From the NCBI GenBank assembly GCA_947629535.1, contig CANREC010000007.1, positions 1 to 35,792 of the forward strand: a DNA stretch of 35,792 nucleotides. Reading direction: 5' to 3'. Position numbers and translations under genes: made by a program. Below, piece by piece: positions 1 through 7,521 of this stretch; the first letter of the stretch is position 1; every line of letters begins with the position of its first letter. Source of the stretch: an uncultured Clostridia bacterium (lineage in GTDB: Bacteria; Bacillota; Clostridia; Christensenellales; Borkfalkiaceae). The notes below the pieces were generated by a model, which made no database searches, was not told the origin of the DNA, and saw nothing but the letters and a program-made list of their open reading frames with translations.

Positions 1-11
1 CGGGAAAGTGC

Positions 12-464
12 TTATTTCAGATACTTCTTTTCGATGAGAGCGATCTTGTCGATGCGGCGCTGATGTTTCTCGAGACCCGAAAATTCCGTCGTCAAAAAGG
101 TCTTGACGATGTCAAGGGCAAGATTGACGCCGACGATCCCCCCGCCGAGCGCGAGGACATTGGCGTCGTTATGTTCGCGTGTGAGCCGTGCGCAGGTCGC
201 GTCCGTGCAGAGAGCGCAGCGGACCCCGGGGACCTTATTTGCGGCGATCGAAATGCCGATGCCCGTCGTGCAGACAAAGATCCCCCTGTCACACTGTCCG
301 TTTGCAACAGCCTCGGCCCCCGCGAGGGCAAAGTCGGGATAATCGCAAGAATCGGAAGTTGTCGTACCGAAATCTCGGACTTCATAGTTGTTTTCGTTGA
401 GGTAGCGAACGACGGCATTCTTTAAGGCAAGTCCGCCGTGGTCGCAAGCAACTGCTATTTTCAT
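12..464 (-). CDS. rpiB: Ribose-5-phosphate isomerase B
   Basis: This 150-residue protein should interconvert ribose 5-phosphate and ribulose 5-phosphate in the pentose phosphate pathway, or act on a related sugar phosphate as some RpiB/LacAB proteins do. It starts MKIAVACDHGG with the family Asp-His pair. It contains the phosphate and active-site segment FVCTTGIGISIAANK, with the catalytic Cys, and the REHNDANVLALGGG segment. Length is normal for the family. The ATG at 464 was chosen over an upstream in-frame start because AAAGGAG lies just before it and the family begins here. It is the last visible gene of the minus-strand run and follows the ywlE-like gene after 110 bases that hold a dispersed repeat. 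The same neighbours (sua5, ywlE, rpiB) occur together in Bacillus subtilis. Allose- or galactose-phosphate isomerase activity cannot be excluded. Confidence 0.93.
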   Translation of the reverse strand: MKIAVACDHGGLALKNAVVRYLNENNYEVRDFGTTTSDSCDYPDFALAGAEAVANGQCDRGIFVCTTGIGISIAANKVPGVRCALCTDATCARLTREHNDANVLALGGGIVGVNLALDIVKTFLTTEFSGLEKHQRRIDKIALIEKKYLK

Positions 465-479
465 GAAATGCTCCTTTGA

Positions 480-574
480 GATTCTTATCACACATTCTGA
501 GCCGTAGGCGAAGGATCTCATAAACCTACGGACTTCGTTCAAGGGGATCCTTCGCTTCGCTCAGGATGGGCAGA
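480..574. repeat. Dispersed intergenic repeat (family A)
   Basis: The gap between rpiB and the phosphatase gene carries two facing copies of a short motif. One reads approximately ATTCTGAGC..GGCGAAGGATC near 491-517 and the other GGATCCTTCGC..GCTCAGGATG near 545-569. Together they can fold into an imperfect hairpin. The same GAAGGATCC/TCATCCTGAG words recur at 16834-17230, 20259-20312 and 35600-35792. No reading frame or promoter is evident. Confidence 0.6.
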
Positions 575-1030
575 CTACCCCGTGCACCAAGTCTTGATGA
601 TGAGCGGAATAACTTCCCTGATCGCACGGAGCGTCATGCGGTAGACGTCGATGTCCTTTCCGTACGGGTCCGGGATCTCCTTCCCCGCGATCGCATAGAA
701 ACTCGTCACGTTCTTTCGGTTGAGAAGTTTTGTCTGCGATTCCGTCATCGTGATCACGACATAGGCCTCGCCGAGCATCTTTTCGGTGAGTTGGCGCGGC
801 TTGAACGTCTTGTTGACGGGGATACCCGCCTCGGCAAGCGCCTGTGCGCTGTTGGGGCTCAGAACGCTCCCCTTTTCGGCATGGATCCCTGCCGACGCGA
901 CGGTATAACCCGAGATCTTTTTCTTCCTGAGTTCCCTGCGAAGGGCTGCCTCGGCCATCGGCGAACGGCAGGTGTTGCCCGTACAGACAAAGAGGATCTT
1001 CTTTTTCGGTTCAGCTTTCTTCTGTTCCAT
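575..1030 (-). CDS. ywlE: Low-molecular-weight phosphatase, YwlE (protein-arginine phosphatase) type
   Basis: A 151-residue member of the low-molecular-weight protein tyrosine phosphatase family. The CX5R phosphate loop is CTGNTCRS (Cys16 nucleophile, Arg22), and the general acid lies in the DPYG segment (Asp121). In B. subtilis YwlE the Thr in the same loop position (CTGNTC) favours phosphoarginine over phosphotyrosine. That Thr is present here as Thr20, and the gene lies between sua5 and rpiB as ywlE does, so reversal of McsB-type arginine phosphorylation is a reasonable inference. The gene starts inside the last 20 bases of sua5, with a GGGGTGG-like site before the ATG. A tyrosine phosphatase role remains possible. 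No mcsB is visible in the window. Confidence 0.85.
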   Translation of the reverse strand: MEQKKAEPKKKILFVCTGNTCRSPMAEAALRRELRKKKISGYTVASAGIHAEKGSVLSPNSAQALAEAGIPVNKTFKPRQLTEKMLGEAYVVITMTESQTKLLNRKNVTSFYAIAGKEIPDPYGKDIDVYRMTLRAIREVIPLIIKTWCTG

Positions 1031-2024
1031 GTTCCACCCCGAATGCGCGGCGCATTCTGTTGAGCACCCCCGCCATCACGCCGCCCTTTTCCTTGGGCTC
1101 GACGCCGATGAGGAGGGTCGCCGTCTTTTCTCCCTTGCGGAGAAGATCGTAGAGACGCTGCGCCATGACTTCGCCCGTCCCGCCTAAATCGAGCGTACGG
1201 AAACCGTGCAGAAGGGCGCAGACATCGCTCTCGCAGAGAAAACAGGGGGTCTCCCCCTTTTTTTCGGCCTCATTGTAGAGCGAAACGGCCTCATCAAGCC
1301 GATCTTCGTTGAAAAACGCCGTCTTACAGCGGGGAGAATAGTGCTTATACGCCATGCCGGGGCTCTTGGGCTTTTCCCCCTTTTGGGCATGGTAAATGAC
1401 GCATTCCCCCGCGACGGAGGAGATCATTTCCCGCGTCACAAGGCCCTCGCGCAGAATTTGGGGAACTTCCCCCGTGCAGTCCAAGACCGTGCTCTCGATG
1501 CCGCCGCTGCACGCCCCGCCGTCGAGAATGAGCGGGATCTTGCCGCTGAAATCCTCATAGACGTGCCGTGCGCTGACGGGCGAGACATGCTTGGAAAGGT
1601 TCGCGCTCGGGGCGGCGATGGGAAGGTCTACAGCTTTCAAAAACTCCTGTGCGGTCGGCGAGGACGGCACGCGGATGGCAAGGGTGTTGAGCCCGCAGGA
1701 GACATGTTTTGAAACTTTCCCCGTGGACGGATAGACCATCGTGAGCGGTCCCGGCAAAAAGGCTCTGCGGAGCGCCGCCGCGTAGGACGGTTCGCTGTCG
1801 ATGAGGGGCGAAATGTCGTACTCCCGATGCACATGGACGATGAGCGGATTGTCAGCAGGCCTTCCCTTGAGTTCAAATATTTTGAGAACAGCCTCGTCCG
1901 AAAGGGCATTTGCGCCCAAACCGTACACCGTCTCCGTGTGGAAGGCAACGACTTCCCCTGCCTCTATATATTTTTTTGCGAGTTCGAGCCATCCGTGCGA
2001 ACGGCTCACAATTTGCGTCTCCAT
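1011..2024 (-). CDS. sua5: L-threonylcarbamoyladenylate synthase (Sua5/YrdC/YwlC family)
   Basis: A 337-residue two-domain protein that makes threonylcarbamoyl-AMP from threonine, bicarbonate and ATP, the first step of t6A37 tRNA modification. The N-terminal YrdC domain (about residues 1-200) shows FHTETVYGLGANAL, KGRPADNPLIVH and IAAPSANLS. The remaining ~130 residues form the Sua5 C-terminal domain with the linker SPGMAYKHYSP typical of full-length Sua5. The start at 2024 fits the family N-terminus and lies one base after the dnaB stop, so translation is probably coupled. No strong Shine-Dalgarno is visible. An in-frame ATG at 2063 would add 13 non-conserved residues. Its 3' end overlaps the phosphatase gene. 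Confidence 0.93.
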   Translation of the reverse strand: METQIVSRSHGWLELAKKYIEAGEVVAFHTETVYGLGANALSDEAVLKIFELKGRPADNPLIVHVHREYDISPLIDSEPSYAAALRRAFLPGPLTMVYPSTGKVSKHVSCGLNTLAIRVPSSPTAQEFLKAVDLPIAAPSANLSKHVSPVSARHVYEDFSGKIPLILDGGACSGGIESTVLDCTGEVPQILREGLVTREMISSVAGECVIYHAQKGEKPKSPGMAYKHYSPRCKTAFFNEDRLDEAVSLYNEAEKKGETPCFLCESDVCALLHGFRTLDLGGTGEVMAQRLYDLLRKGEKTATLLIGVEPKEKGGVMAGVLNRMRRAFGVEHGTEES

Positions 2025-2025
2025 A

Positions 2026-3477
2026 TCAGTCGTCGACGGGAATATCGCCGCCGAACGCCTCATCGGCCGTAGGATTCTCTCCGAAATCGGGTTTCTTCCT
2101 GTATTCAGGCGCCTCTAATGGCTGCCCCTGCGCTTCCACGTCGACAAACTTGGTCTGTTCGCCGAGGAAACGAAGCTGGATACGGCCCGTCTCGCCGTTC
2201 CTGTGCTTGGCGATGACGAGTTCGGCCGCGCCCTTGACAATGTTGCCCTTGGCAAGTTCTTCGGGCGTCGCGCCGACGTCGGGACGGTTGATGAACATGA
2301 CGATGTCTGCGTCCTGCTCGATGGCACCCGATTCGCGAAGGTCCGAAAGCTGAGCCTCCTTCGTCTGGATGCGGCGGAGCTGCGAGAGCGCGATGACGGG
2401 AACGTTGAGCTCCTTGGCCATGATCTTGAGATCCCGCGTAATGTTTGCGATCTCCTGCTGACGGTTTTCGGGGCTGTTTCTGCTGTTTCTCCCCTTGTCC
2501 TCTCCGCCCATGAGCTGAATATAGTCGATCATGATGAGATCGAGACCGCCCTCCGCGGTGGAGAGACGGCGGCACTTGGAGAGGATCTCGGCGGGCGTCA
2601 CGCGGGAACTGTCATCGATAAACAGCTTGCTCTTTCTGAGTTGGTCGCTCGCGCGCATGAGATTTTTCCAATCTTTGCCGTTGAGCTTGCCCGATAGTGC
2701 GTTTGACATGCTCACGCCCGCATATGCGCAGAGGAGCCTCTGCACGATCTGCACGCGGGGCATTTCGAGAGAGAATACGGCCGCGATCTTGCCCTTCCGC
2801 AGACAGGCATTCTCGACGATGTTCATCGCGAGGGAGGTCTTTCCCATCCCGGGGCGGGCAGCGATGACGATAAGATCAGACTTCTGCAGACCGTTCGTGA
2901 TCCTGTCGAGATGTCTGAATCCCGTCTCGAGGCCGCGGCAGGAAGAGGGATCGTTCTGGATCATCTCGAGTTTCCCGATGACTTCTTCGATGACGTCACC
3001 GTCCGCAAGGCTCTCGAGATTGCCCGAATCTTCCCGCTTGGAGATATCATAGACGAGCCCCTCGGCGTATCCGATGGCGTCACGCTCCTCGGGACTGTTC
3101 ATGCTGTTCTCGATGATGTCCTTTGCGGCGCGGATGAGAAAGCGGTTGACAGAGTCGCGGCGCACGATCTCGAGATACTGTTTATAATTTGCTGCCGAGG
3201 GAATGAGAGCGGAAAGTTCCGTGATCGCCTGTATCCCGCCCGCACGCTCCAATTTCCCCTCCCTTTCGAGTTCATCGGTGAGCGTGACCAGATCCACCGT
3301 CTTTTTCCCCGCGTAGACGGCCTTCATCGCGGCGAGGACGAGGCGATGCCCCTCGTCATAGAGGTCCTCTTCCCTTAACCGCTCCAAGAGGTCGGACTGA
3401 ATGCCCTCGTCGAGGAGCACGCAGCCGAGAAGGGCCTTTTCCGCATCCATATTGTGCGGCATTTGATTGTTCGGCAT
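2026..3477 (-). CDS. dnaB: Replicative DNA helicase DnaB (DnaC in Bacillus nomenclature)
   Basis: A 483-residue hexameric 5'-3' helicase that unwinds the replication fork. The N-terminal DnaB domain begins NMDAEKALLGCVLLDE (from about residue 9). The RecA-like domain has Walker A ARPGMGKTSLA (about 207-217), Walker B DLIMIDYIQLM (about 313-323) and the QQEIANITRDLK and LRESGAIEQDADIV segments of the family. Full length, no intein. The ATG at 3477 follows AAAGGAGGCAATCT. It sits between pepF (27 bases) and sua5 (1 base). The DnaD-family gene at 13050 could belong to the loading machinery of this helicase. Confidence 0.97.
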   Translation of the reverse strand: MPNNQMPHNMDAEKALLGCVLLDEGIQSDLLERLREEDLYDEGHRLVLAAMKAVYAGKKTVDLVTLTDELEREGKLERAGGIQAITELSALIPSAANYKQYLEIVRRDSVNRFLIRAAKDIIENSMNSPEERDAIGYAEGLVYDISKREDSGNLESLADGDVIEEVIGKLEMIQNDPSSCRGLETGFRHLDRITNGLQKSDLIVIAARPGMGKTSLAMNIVENACLRKGKIAAVFSLEMPRVQIVQRLLCAYAGVSMSNALSGKLNGKDWKNLMRASDQLRKSKLFIDDSSRVTPAEILSKCRRLSTAEGGLDLIMIDYIQLMGGEDKGRNSRNSPENRQQEIANITRDLKIMAKELNVPVIALSQLRRIQTKEAQLSDLRESGAIEQDADIVMFINRPDVGATPEELAKGNIVKGAAELVIAKHRNGETGRIQLRFLGEQTKFVDVEAQGQPLEAPEYRKKPDFGENPTADEAFGGDIPVDD

Positions 3478-3504
3478 AGATTGCCTCCTTTGCAGATCGT
3501 AAAC

Positions 3505-5274
3505 TCAGGCGAGCGAGTTGAATTGTTCCAAAGCGTCCTTGAATTCGGCCATGGCAGAGGCGAACGTCTCCTCTCTTGTGAGGTCGGCTCCCGCGATCTT
3601 CAGAAGAGACACGGGATCCGCCGAGCATCCGCCCGACAAGAACTTTTTATACTCCTTGACGGCCTTCTCGCCCTCTTTGAGGATCTTATTGGCGATACAG
3701 ATGGCCGCCGTGATGCCCGTCGCATACTTGTAGACATAGAAGGAACGGTAGAAGTGCGGGATGCGTGCCCATTCGATGGCGATATTGTCGTCATGGACGA
3801 CCGCGGGACCGTAATATTTCCTGTTGAGATCCAGATAGAGCGCGGAAAGATTGTCCTTGTTGAGGGGTTCCCCGCTCTCGGCCAACGCATGCGCTTTCTC
3901 TTCGAATTCCGCAAATTGCGTCTGGCGGAACAGCGTCGTTCTGACCATATCCATGAAGTAGTTGAGAAGATACTTCTTGAGTTTCTTGTCCTCGGTCGTC
4001 TTGAGAAGGTACTTGAGCAGAAGAACTTCGTTGACGGTGGATGCGACTTCGGCGACAAAGATCGTGTAATCGGACTTCACGAAGGGCTGATTCTTATTGG
4101 AATAGTAGGAATGCAGGGAATGCCCCATCTCATGCGCGATCGTGAACACGTCGTGCGTCGTTTTTTGATAGTTCAGAAGGACAAAGGGATGGTTGCCGTA
4201 GATGCCGATGGAATAGGCGCCGCCCTTCTTCCCTTCCGTCTCGCAGACATCGATCCAACCCTCGTCTCTCCCCTGTTTCAGAAGGGAGATATACTCTTCC
4301 CCGAGGGGCGAAAGTCCCTTCAGAACGAGCTCCCACGCCTCTTCATAGGTGAATTTGAGCTCGGCGTCCTCCACGAGCGAGGGATAGATGTCATACATAT
4401 ACATCTCGTCAAGACCCATCGCCTTCTTCCGCGTTTCCATATAGCGGTGCATGAGAGGCGTACCCTTGTCGACGCAGGCGACGAGATTGTCATACACGCT
4501 GCGGTCCACATCCTCGTCAAACATTGCCCGCTGAATGCAACTTTCAAAGCCGCGGGCCTCTTTGAAGAAGATGTCCGCCTTGACGTTGCCCGCATAGGCG
4601 GCGGCAAGCGTCCCAAGGACTTTCCGATAGGCCGCATAGTACTTCTCGTAGGCCTCTTTGCGCTTTGCCCTGTCCTTTCCGCTCATGATGACGGAATACA
4701 GCCCGTGGGAAAGTTTGACTTCCTTCCCCTCATATTCCATTGCGGGAAGATCGAGTTCGGCATTGTCGAGCATCTCAAAGACGTCATGCGGAACTTCCAT
4801 CGCCTCCCCCGTCAGGGCGAGAAGGCGCTCCTCTTTTTCGGAGAGGACATATTTCTTCCGCGCGATGAGACGGCCGAGCATGTAATCGTAATCCTTGAAC
4901 CGTTCGTCCTGAAGGAAACCCTTCAAGGTCTCGTCGCTGAGCGCGGTGAGCTCGGGTGTGGAAAAGGACGTCTCGGCGGCAAGACGCATGTTGAGGCTCA
5001 TGACTTTGCCGAGATAGGACGCATATTTGCTCTCGCGCACGTCCTCATCGTGTTTCAGAAAGGCGTAGAGGTAAACTTTGAGGAATTTTATGGTATATTC
5101 TTCCTCTGCCTTGAAATAGGCGAGGATATTTTCGGCCGTATTGAGCATGCCGCGGTATTTGGCGAGATCGAGAGAGCTCTCGAGCGCCGAGAAGGCCTCT
5201 TCCCACGCCTCATCGCTTGCGAACACGTCGCCCGTACGCCATTTATAGTTGGTCTGTACTTCCGTTCTTTCCAT
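3505..5274 (-). CDS. pepF: Oligoendopeptidase F (M3 family zinc peptidase)
   Basis: A 589-residue cytosolic metallopeptidase that degrades short peptides. The HEXXH zinc motif is HEMGH (His381, Glu382, His385), followed by a likely third ligand, Glu409 in FVAEVASTVNE. The C-terminal segment IPHFYRSFYVYKYATG is the substrate-binding part typical of PepF. Length is normal (about 600). AAAAGGAGACAGATC precedes the ATG. The first 32 bases overlap the end of the upstream membrane-protein gene, so the two are probably translated together. No signal peptide is visible. Confidence 0.96.
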   Translation of the reverse strand: MERTEVQTNYKWRTGDVFASDEAWEEAFSALESSLDLAKYRGMLNTAENILAYFKAEEEYTIKFLKVYLYAFLKHDEDVRESKYASYLGKVMSLNMRLAAETSFSTPELTALSDETLKGFLQDERFKDYDYMLGRLIARKKYVLSEKEERLLALTGEAMEVPHDVFEMLDNAELDLPAMEYEGKEVKLSHGLYSVIMSGKDRAKRKEAYEKYYAAYRKVLGTLAAAYAGNVKADIFFKEARGFESCIQRAMFDEDVDRSVYDNLVACVDKGTPLMHRYMETRKKAMGLDEMYMYDIYPSLVEDAELKFTYEEAWELVLKGLSPLGEEYISLLKQGRDEGWIDVCETEGKKGGAYSIGIYGNHPFVLLNYQKTTHDVFTIAHEMGHSLHSYYSNKNQPFVKSDYTIFVAEVASTVNEVLLLKYLLKTTEDKKLKKYLLNYFMDMVRTTLFRQTQFAEFEEKAHALAESGEPLNKDNLSALYLDLNRKYYGPAVVHDDNIAIEWARIPHFYRSFYVYKYATGITAAICIANKILKEGEKAVKEYKKFLSGGCSADPVSLLKIAGADLTREETFASAMAEFKDALEQFNSLA

Positions 5275-5803
5275 GATCTGTCTCCTTTTGATGATTTATG
5301 ATCTCATATGCGAGAAGAAGATTGCCCTGCGAGACAAAGCGTACCTCATCCCCCTCTTCGAAGGGCGGAAACTCTTTCTCGCCGTCCACATAGATCCTGC
5401 GGAGCATGGTCTCCTCCCGCTTGATATTCTTCACTTCGAACGTGGCGACGTTCACATCCACGCCGTCGCGCACGATCCAGTCCTCCACCCCTGCAAAGGG
5501 TGCGCAAAAGTTCTCCTTCAGCCCGACGGAGATATAACGTAGCATCTTACAGTAGCTGTTGCATCTTTTATAGCAGATCCCCATGAAGGGAAAGGAAAAG
5601 ATGATGTAGAGCGCGACGATGATACATGCGACGGCGATCATCCACGAGCCGTTGGGGTCCTTATACGGCAATTGGGAATACAGGATGAAGATGGTCAAAA
5701 GCCCCGCAAGGGCCGCCGCCGTCACACTCAAAAAGACTGCAAGATATTTTCTCCGTTGGATGAAGGCATCCCAGAGATCGCTGTCCGAATACAGATACGT
5801 CAT
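5243..5803 (-). CDS. Small membrane protein of unknown function
   Basis: A 186-residue protein I do not recognise. Two hydrophobic segments are clear, at about residues 23-43 and 55-77, followed by a ~100-residue soluble C-terminal part rich in beta-type residues (VRDGVDVNVATFEVKNIKR and FPPFEEGDEVRFVSQGN). The second half could be a small cytoplasmic or external beta-barrel domain, but this is only inferred from the pattern. GGAGTGAGAT lies before the ATG. It begins 3 bases after degV stops and overlaps pepF by 32 bases, so it is embedded in the operon-like run. Confidence 0.8.
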   Translation of the reverse strand: MTYLYSDSDLWDAFIQRRKYLAVFLSVTAAALAGLLTIFILYSQLPYKDPNGSWMIAVACIIVALYIIFSFPFMGICYKRCNSYCKMLRYISVGLKENFCAPFAGVEDWIVRDGVDVNVATFEVKNIKREETMLRRIYVDGEKEFPPFEEGDEVRFVSQGNLLLAYEIINHQKETDHGKNGSTDQL

Positions 5804-5806
5804 ATC

Positions 5807-6646
5807 TCACTCCGCGATGAAGAGCACGCCGAGCGTGTTTCTGCCGCAGTGGCCCGTGATGACGGAGCCCGCGACAGTCTCGAGCACCGTGTCGAAGTCA
5901 AAATACTCGCTCACCTGTTTCTTGGCGACTTCCACGAGCGACGCATCCGCGCTGCTATGCGTGATGAAACAGCGGGTCCTGTCATATTTCGGATATCTCT
6001 CCGCAAGGTCCCTGATATAGGCCGTGATGCACTTGTCCATGTTGCCGCGGTACTTCTTCCCGGGAACAAGCTGCCCGTCGTCCATCTCGATGAGCGGGTG
6101 GATCTTCAGAAGATTCGCCCCGTACATCGTCATGCGGGAGCACCTGCCCCCCTTGTAGAGGTAGTCGAGCCTGTCCGGGATAAAGGAAGTGTTGACCTTG
6201 GGACGGAGCGCGTTCACGGTCTTTACGACCTCTTCGGGGCTCATGCCCTGCTGCAAAAGATCGTATGCCTTCATGACGAGAAGTCCCTGTCCCGACGAAA
6301 GCGCCTTCGTATCGACGACGAAAACTTTCCCGCCGAACTTTTCCGCCGCCACGACGGCGTGCTCGTTCGAGGAAGAGGACTTCGCCGAGATGTCGAAGTG
6401 GATCACCGTTTCCCCTGCCGAGACGAACTGACCGAAGAATTCCTCATAGTCCCCGATGCTCGGGGCGGAAGTCTTGGGGAGCGTTCCCGTCTTTGCGACA
6501 TAGTCAAAGATGTCCTGCGGCGTGATGTCGACGCCGTCGCGGAAGGAATCTGCGCCCAAAATGACCGTGAGCGGCATGATGCGGATATCCCGCTCCGTCG
6601 CGTTGACGCCCAAATCGCAAGTGCTGTCTGTTGTAATTCTGACCAT
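5807..6646 (-). CDS. DegV family fatty-acid-binding protein
   Basis: A 279-residue DegV-fold protein. The family binds fatty acids, and FakB members present them to the FakA kinase for phospholipid synthesis. It starts MVRITTDSTCDL and contains KTSAPSIGDYEEFF and the ISAKSSSSNEHA segment, where the family usually has a lipid-binding loop of type SGTYQSA. RPKVNTSFIPDRLDYLYKGGR is the standard middle motif. AAGGAG lies 10 bases before the ATG at 6646. Neither fakA nor plsX is visible in the window. Which fatty acid it binds cannot be read from the sequence. Confidence 0.93.
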   Translation of the reverse strand: MVRITTDSTCDLGVNATERDIRIMPLTVILGADSFRDGVDITPQDIFDYVAKTGTLPKTSAPSIGDYEEFFGQFVSAGETVIHFDISAKSSSSNEHAVVAAEKFGGKVFVVDTKALSSGQGLLVMKAYDLLQQGMSPEEVVKTVNALRPKVNTSFIPDRLDYLYKGGRCSRMTMYGANLLKIHPLIEMDDGQLVPGKKYRGNMDKCITAYIRDLAERYPKYDRTRCFITHSSADASLVEVAKKQVSEYFDFDTVLETVAGSVITGHCGRNTLGVLFIAE

Positions 6647-6673
6647 ATCCGAAAATCTCCTTTTTTATTCGCT

Positions 6674-7330
6674 TTAATTGCGGAACCGATCGCGGAAGTT
6701 CTCCCACCTCGTGATCGCCCCCTTATGTTCGAGCGCCCATACGGGAACGACGCCCGTGACGTCTTTCGTCAGCAGCGTCCCGATTTCGGTGGAATCGTTG
6801 CTGTGCAGGCGGTTGTCCCCCATGACGAACATCTCCCCTTCGCCGACCTCGATGGGATGAAGCGCATTGCCGAAATACAGCGGTGCGCAGGTCGGATCGT
6901 AATAGGCATACGGCTCCGTAAGACAGGTGAATTCAGCCTCTCCCTGCTTTTTGAGGTAGACCTGATTCCCGCTGCAATAGATCTCATCCCCTTCCAGTGC
7001 GATCACGCGCTTGATGATGTAGGTGATGGGTTCCCTATTCGCCTCCGAACTGAAGAGCGCATGCCCGTCTTCGTCCGTATACTCTTTCACATAGATGATG
7101 ACGATGTCCCCTCTCTCGGGCGGCTCTTCGGAATCGGCATAGAGCCAATCTCCGTCCTCAAGCGTCATGAGCATGGACCTTCCGTCCACGCACACGGGTG
7201 TAAAGCGTCCGAGAAACCACATTTCAAAGAAGAAAAAGGCAAAAATGAGGACAAGCAAGACCGAAACAAGGACGGAAAAGAGGGAAAAACTCCTCTTTTC
7301 TCTCCCCGTCAGAAGGATCGGGCGGGTCAT
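6674..7330 (-). CDS. lepB: Signal peptidase I (bacterial, Ser-Lys type)
   Basis: A 218-residue membrane-bound serine protease that removes signal peptides from exported proteins. One N-terminal membrane segment (about residues 15-40) is followed by the catalytic Ser52 in GRSMLMTL, the catalytic Lys107 in YIIKRVIALEGDE, and the box MGDNRLHSNDST. The Ser/Lys dyad makes it the ordinary bacterial type, unlike the Ser/His SipW-type enzyme at 15332. The start overlaps the stop of the DUF951 gene by 4 bases, and a GGGGGGA stretch serves as ribosome binding site. Confidence 0.95.
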   Translation of the reverse strand: MTRPILLTGREKRSFSLFSVLVSVLLVLIFAFFFFEMWFLGRFTPVCVDGRSMLMTLEDGDWLYADSEEPPERGDIVIIYVKEYTDEDGHALFSSEANREPITYIIKRVIALEGDEIYCSGNQVYLKKQGEAEFTCLTEPYAYYDPTCAPLYFGNALHPIEVGEGEMFVMGDNRLHSNDSTEIGTLLTKDVTGVVPVWALEHKGAITRWENFRDRFRN

Positions 7331-7521
7331 GAAATCCCCCCTTCGATGCGCCGCGCACGTTTCAGCAGCTCATCGGGCAGAAGAACGAGGATCCTTCCGC
7401 ACGTAAGACATTTGATTGTTCTGTCGGCACCGTCGCGAAGGATCTTCCATTCCTTTCCGCCGCAGGCATGCGGTTTCTTCGCCTCGACGACGGCTCCGAC
7501 CGCCAAATCGCTCAAAACCAT
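7327..7521 (-). CDS. DUF951 family protein (YyzM-like)
   Basis: A 64-residue protein matching the DUF951 pattern: an early VVEAKKPHACGGKEW segment, then GADRTIKCLTCGRILVLLP, with a CxxC and a further Cys that may bind metal. Its function is unknown. The ATG at 7521 matches the family N-terminus. The ribosome binding site is weak, and the gene begins inside the last codons of the hydrolase-like gene (10-base overlap), so coupled translation is likely. It overlaps lepB by 4 bases at the other end. Confidence 0.88.
   Translation of the reverse strand: MVLSDLAVGAVVEAKKPHACGGKEWKILRDGADRTIKCLTCGRILVLLPDELLKRARRIEGGIS

Noticed and set aside
3454-5301. Long open frame on the plus strand opposite pepF (and similar ones opposite degV/lepB, sbcC and GH5)
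   Set aside because: These frames lie antisense to well-supported genes, have no family motifs or ribosome binding sites, and are explained by the codon bias of the opposite strand.
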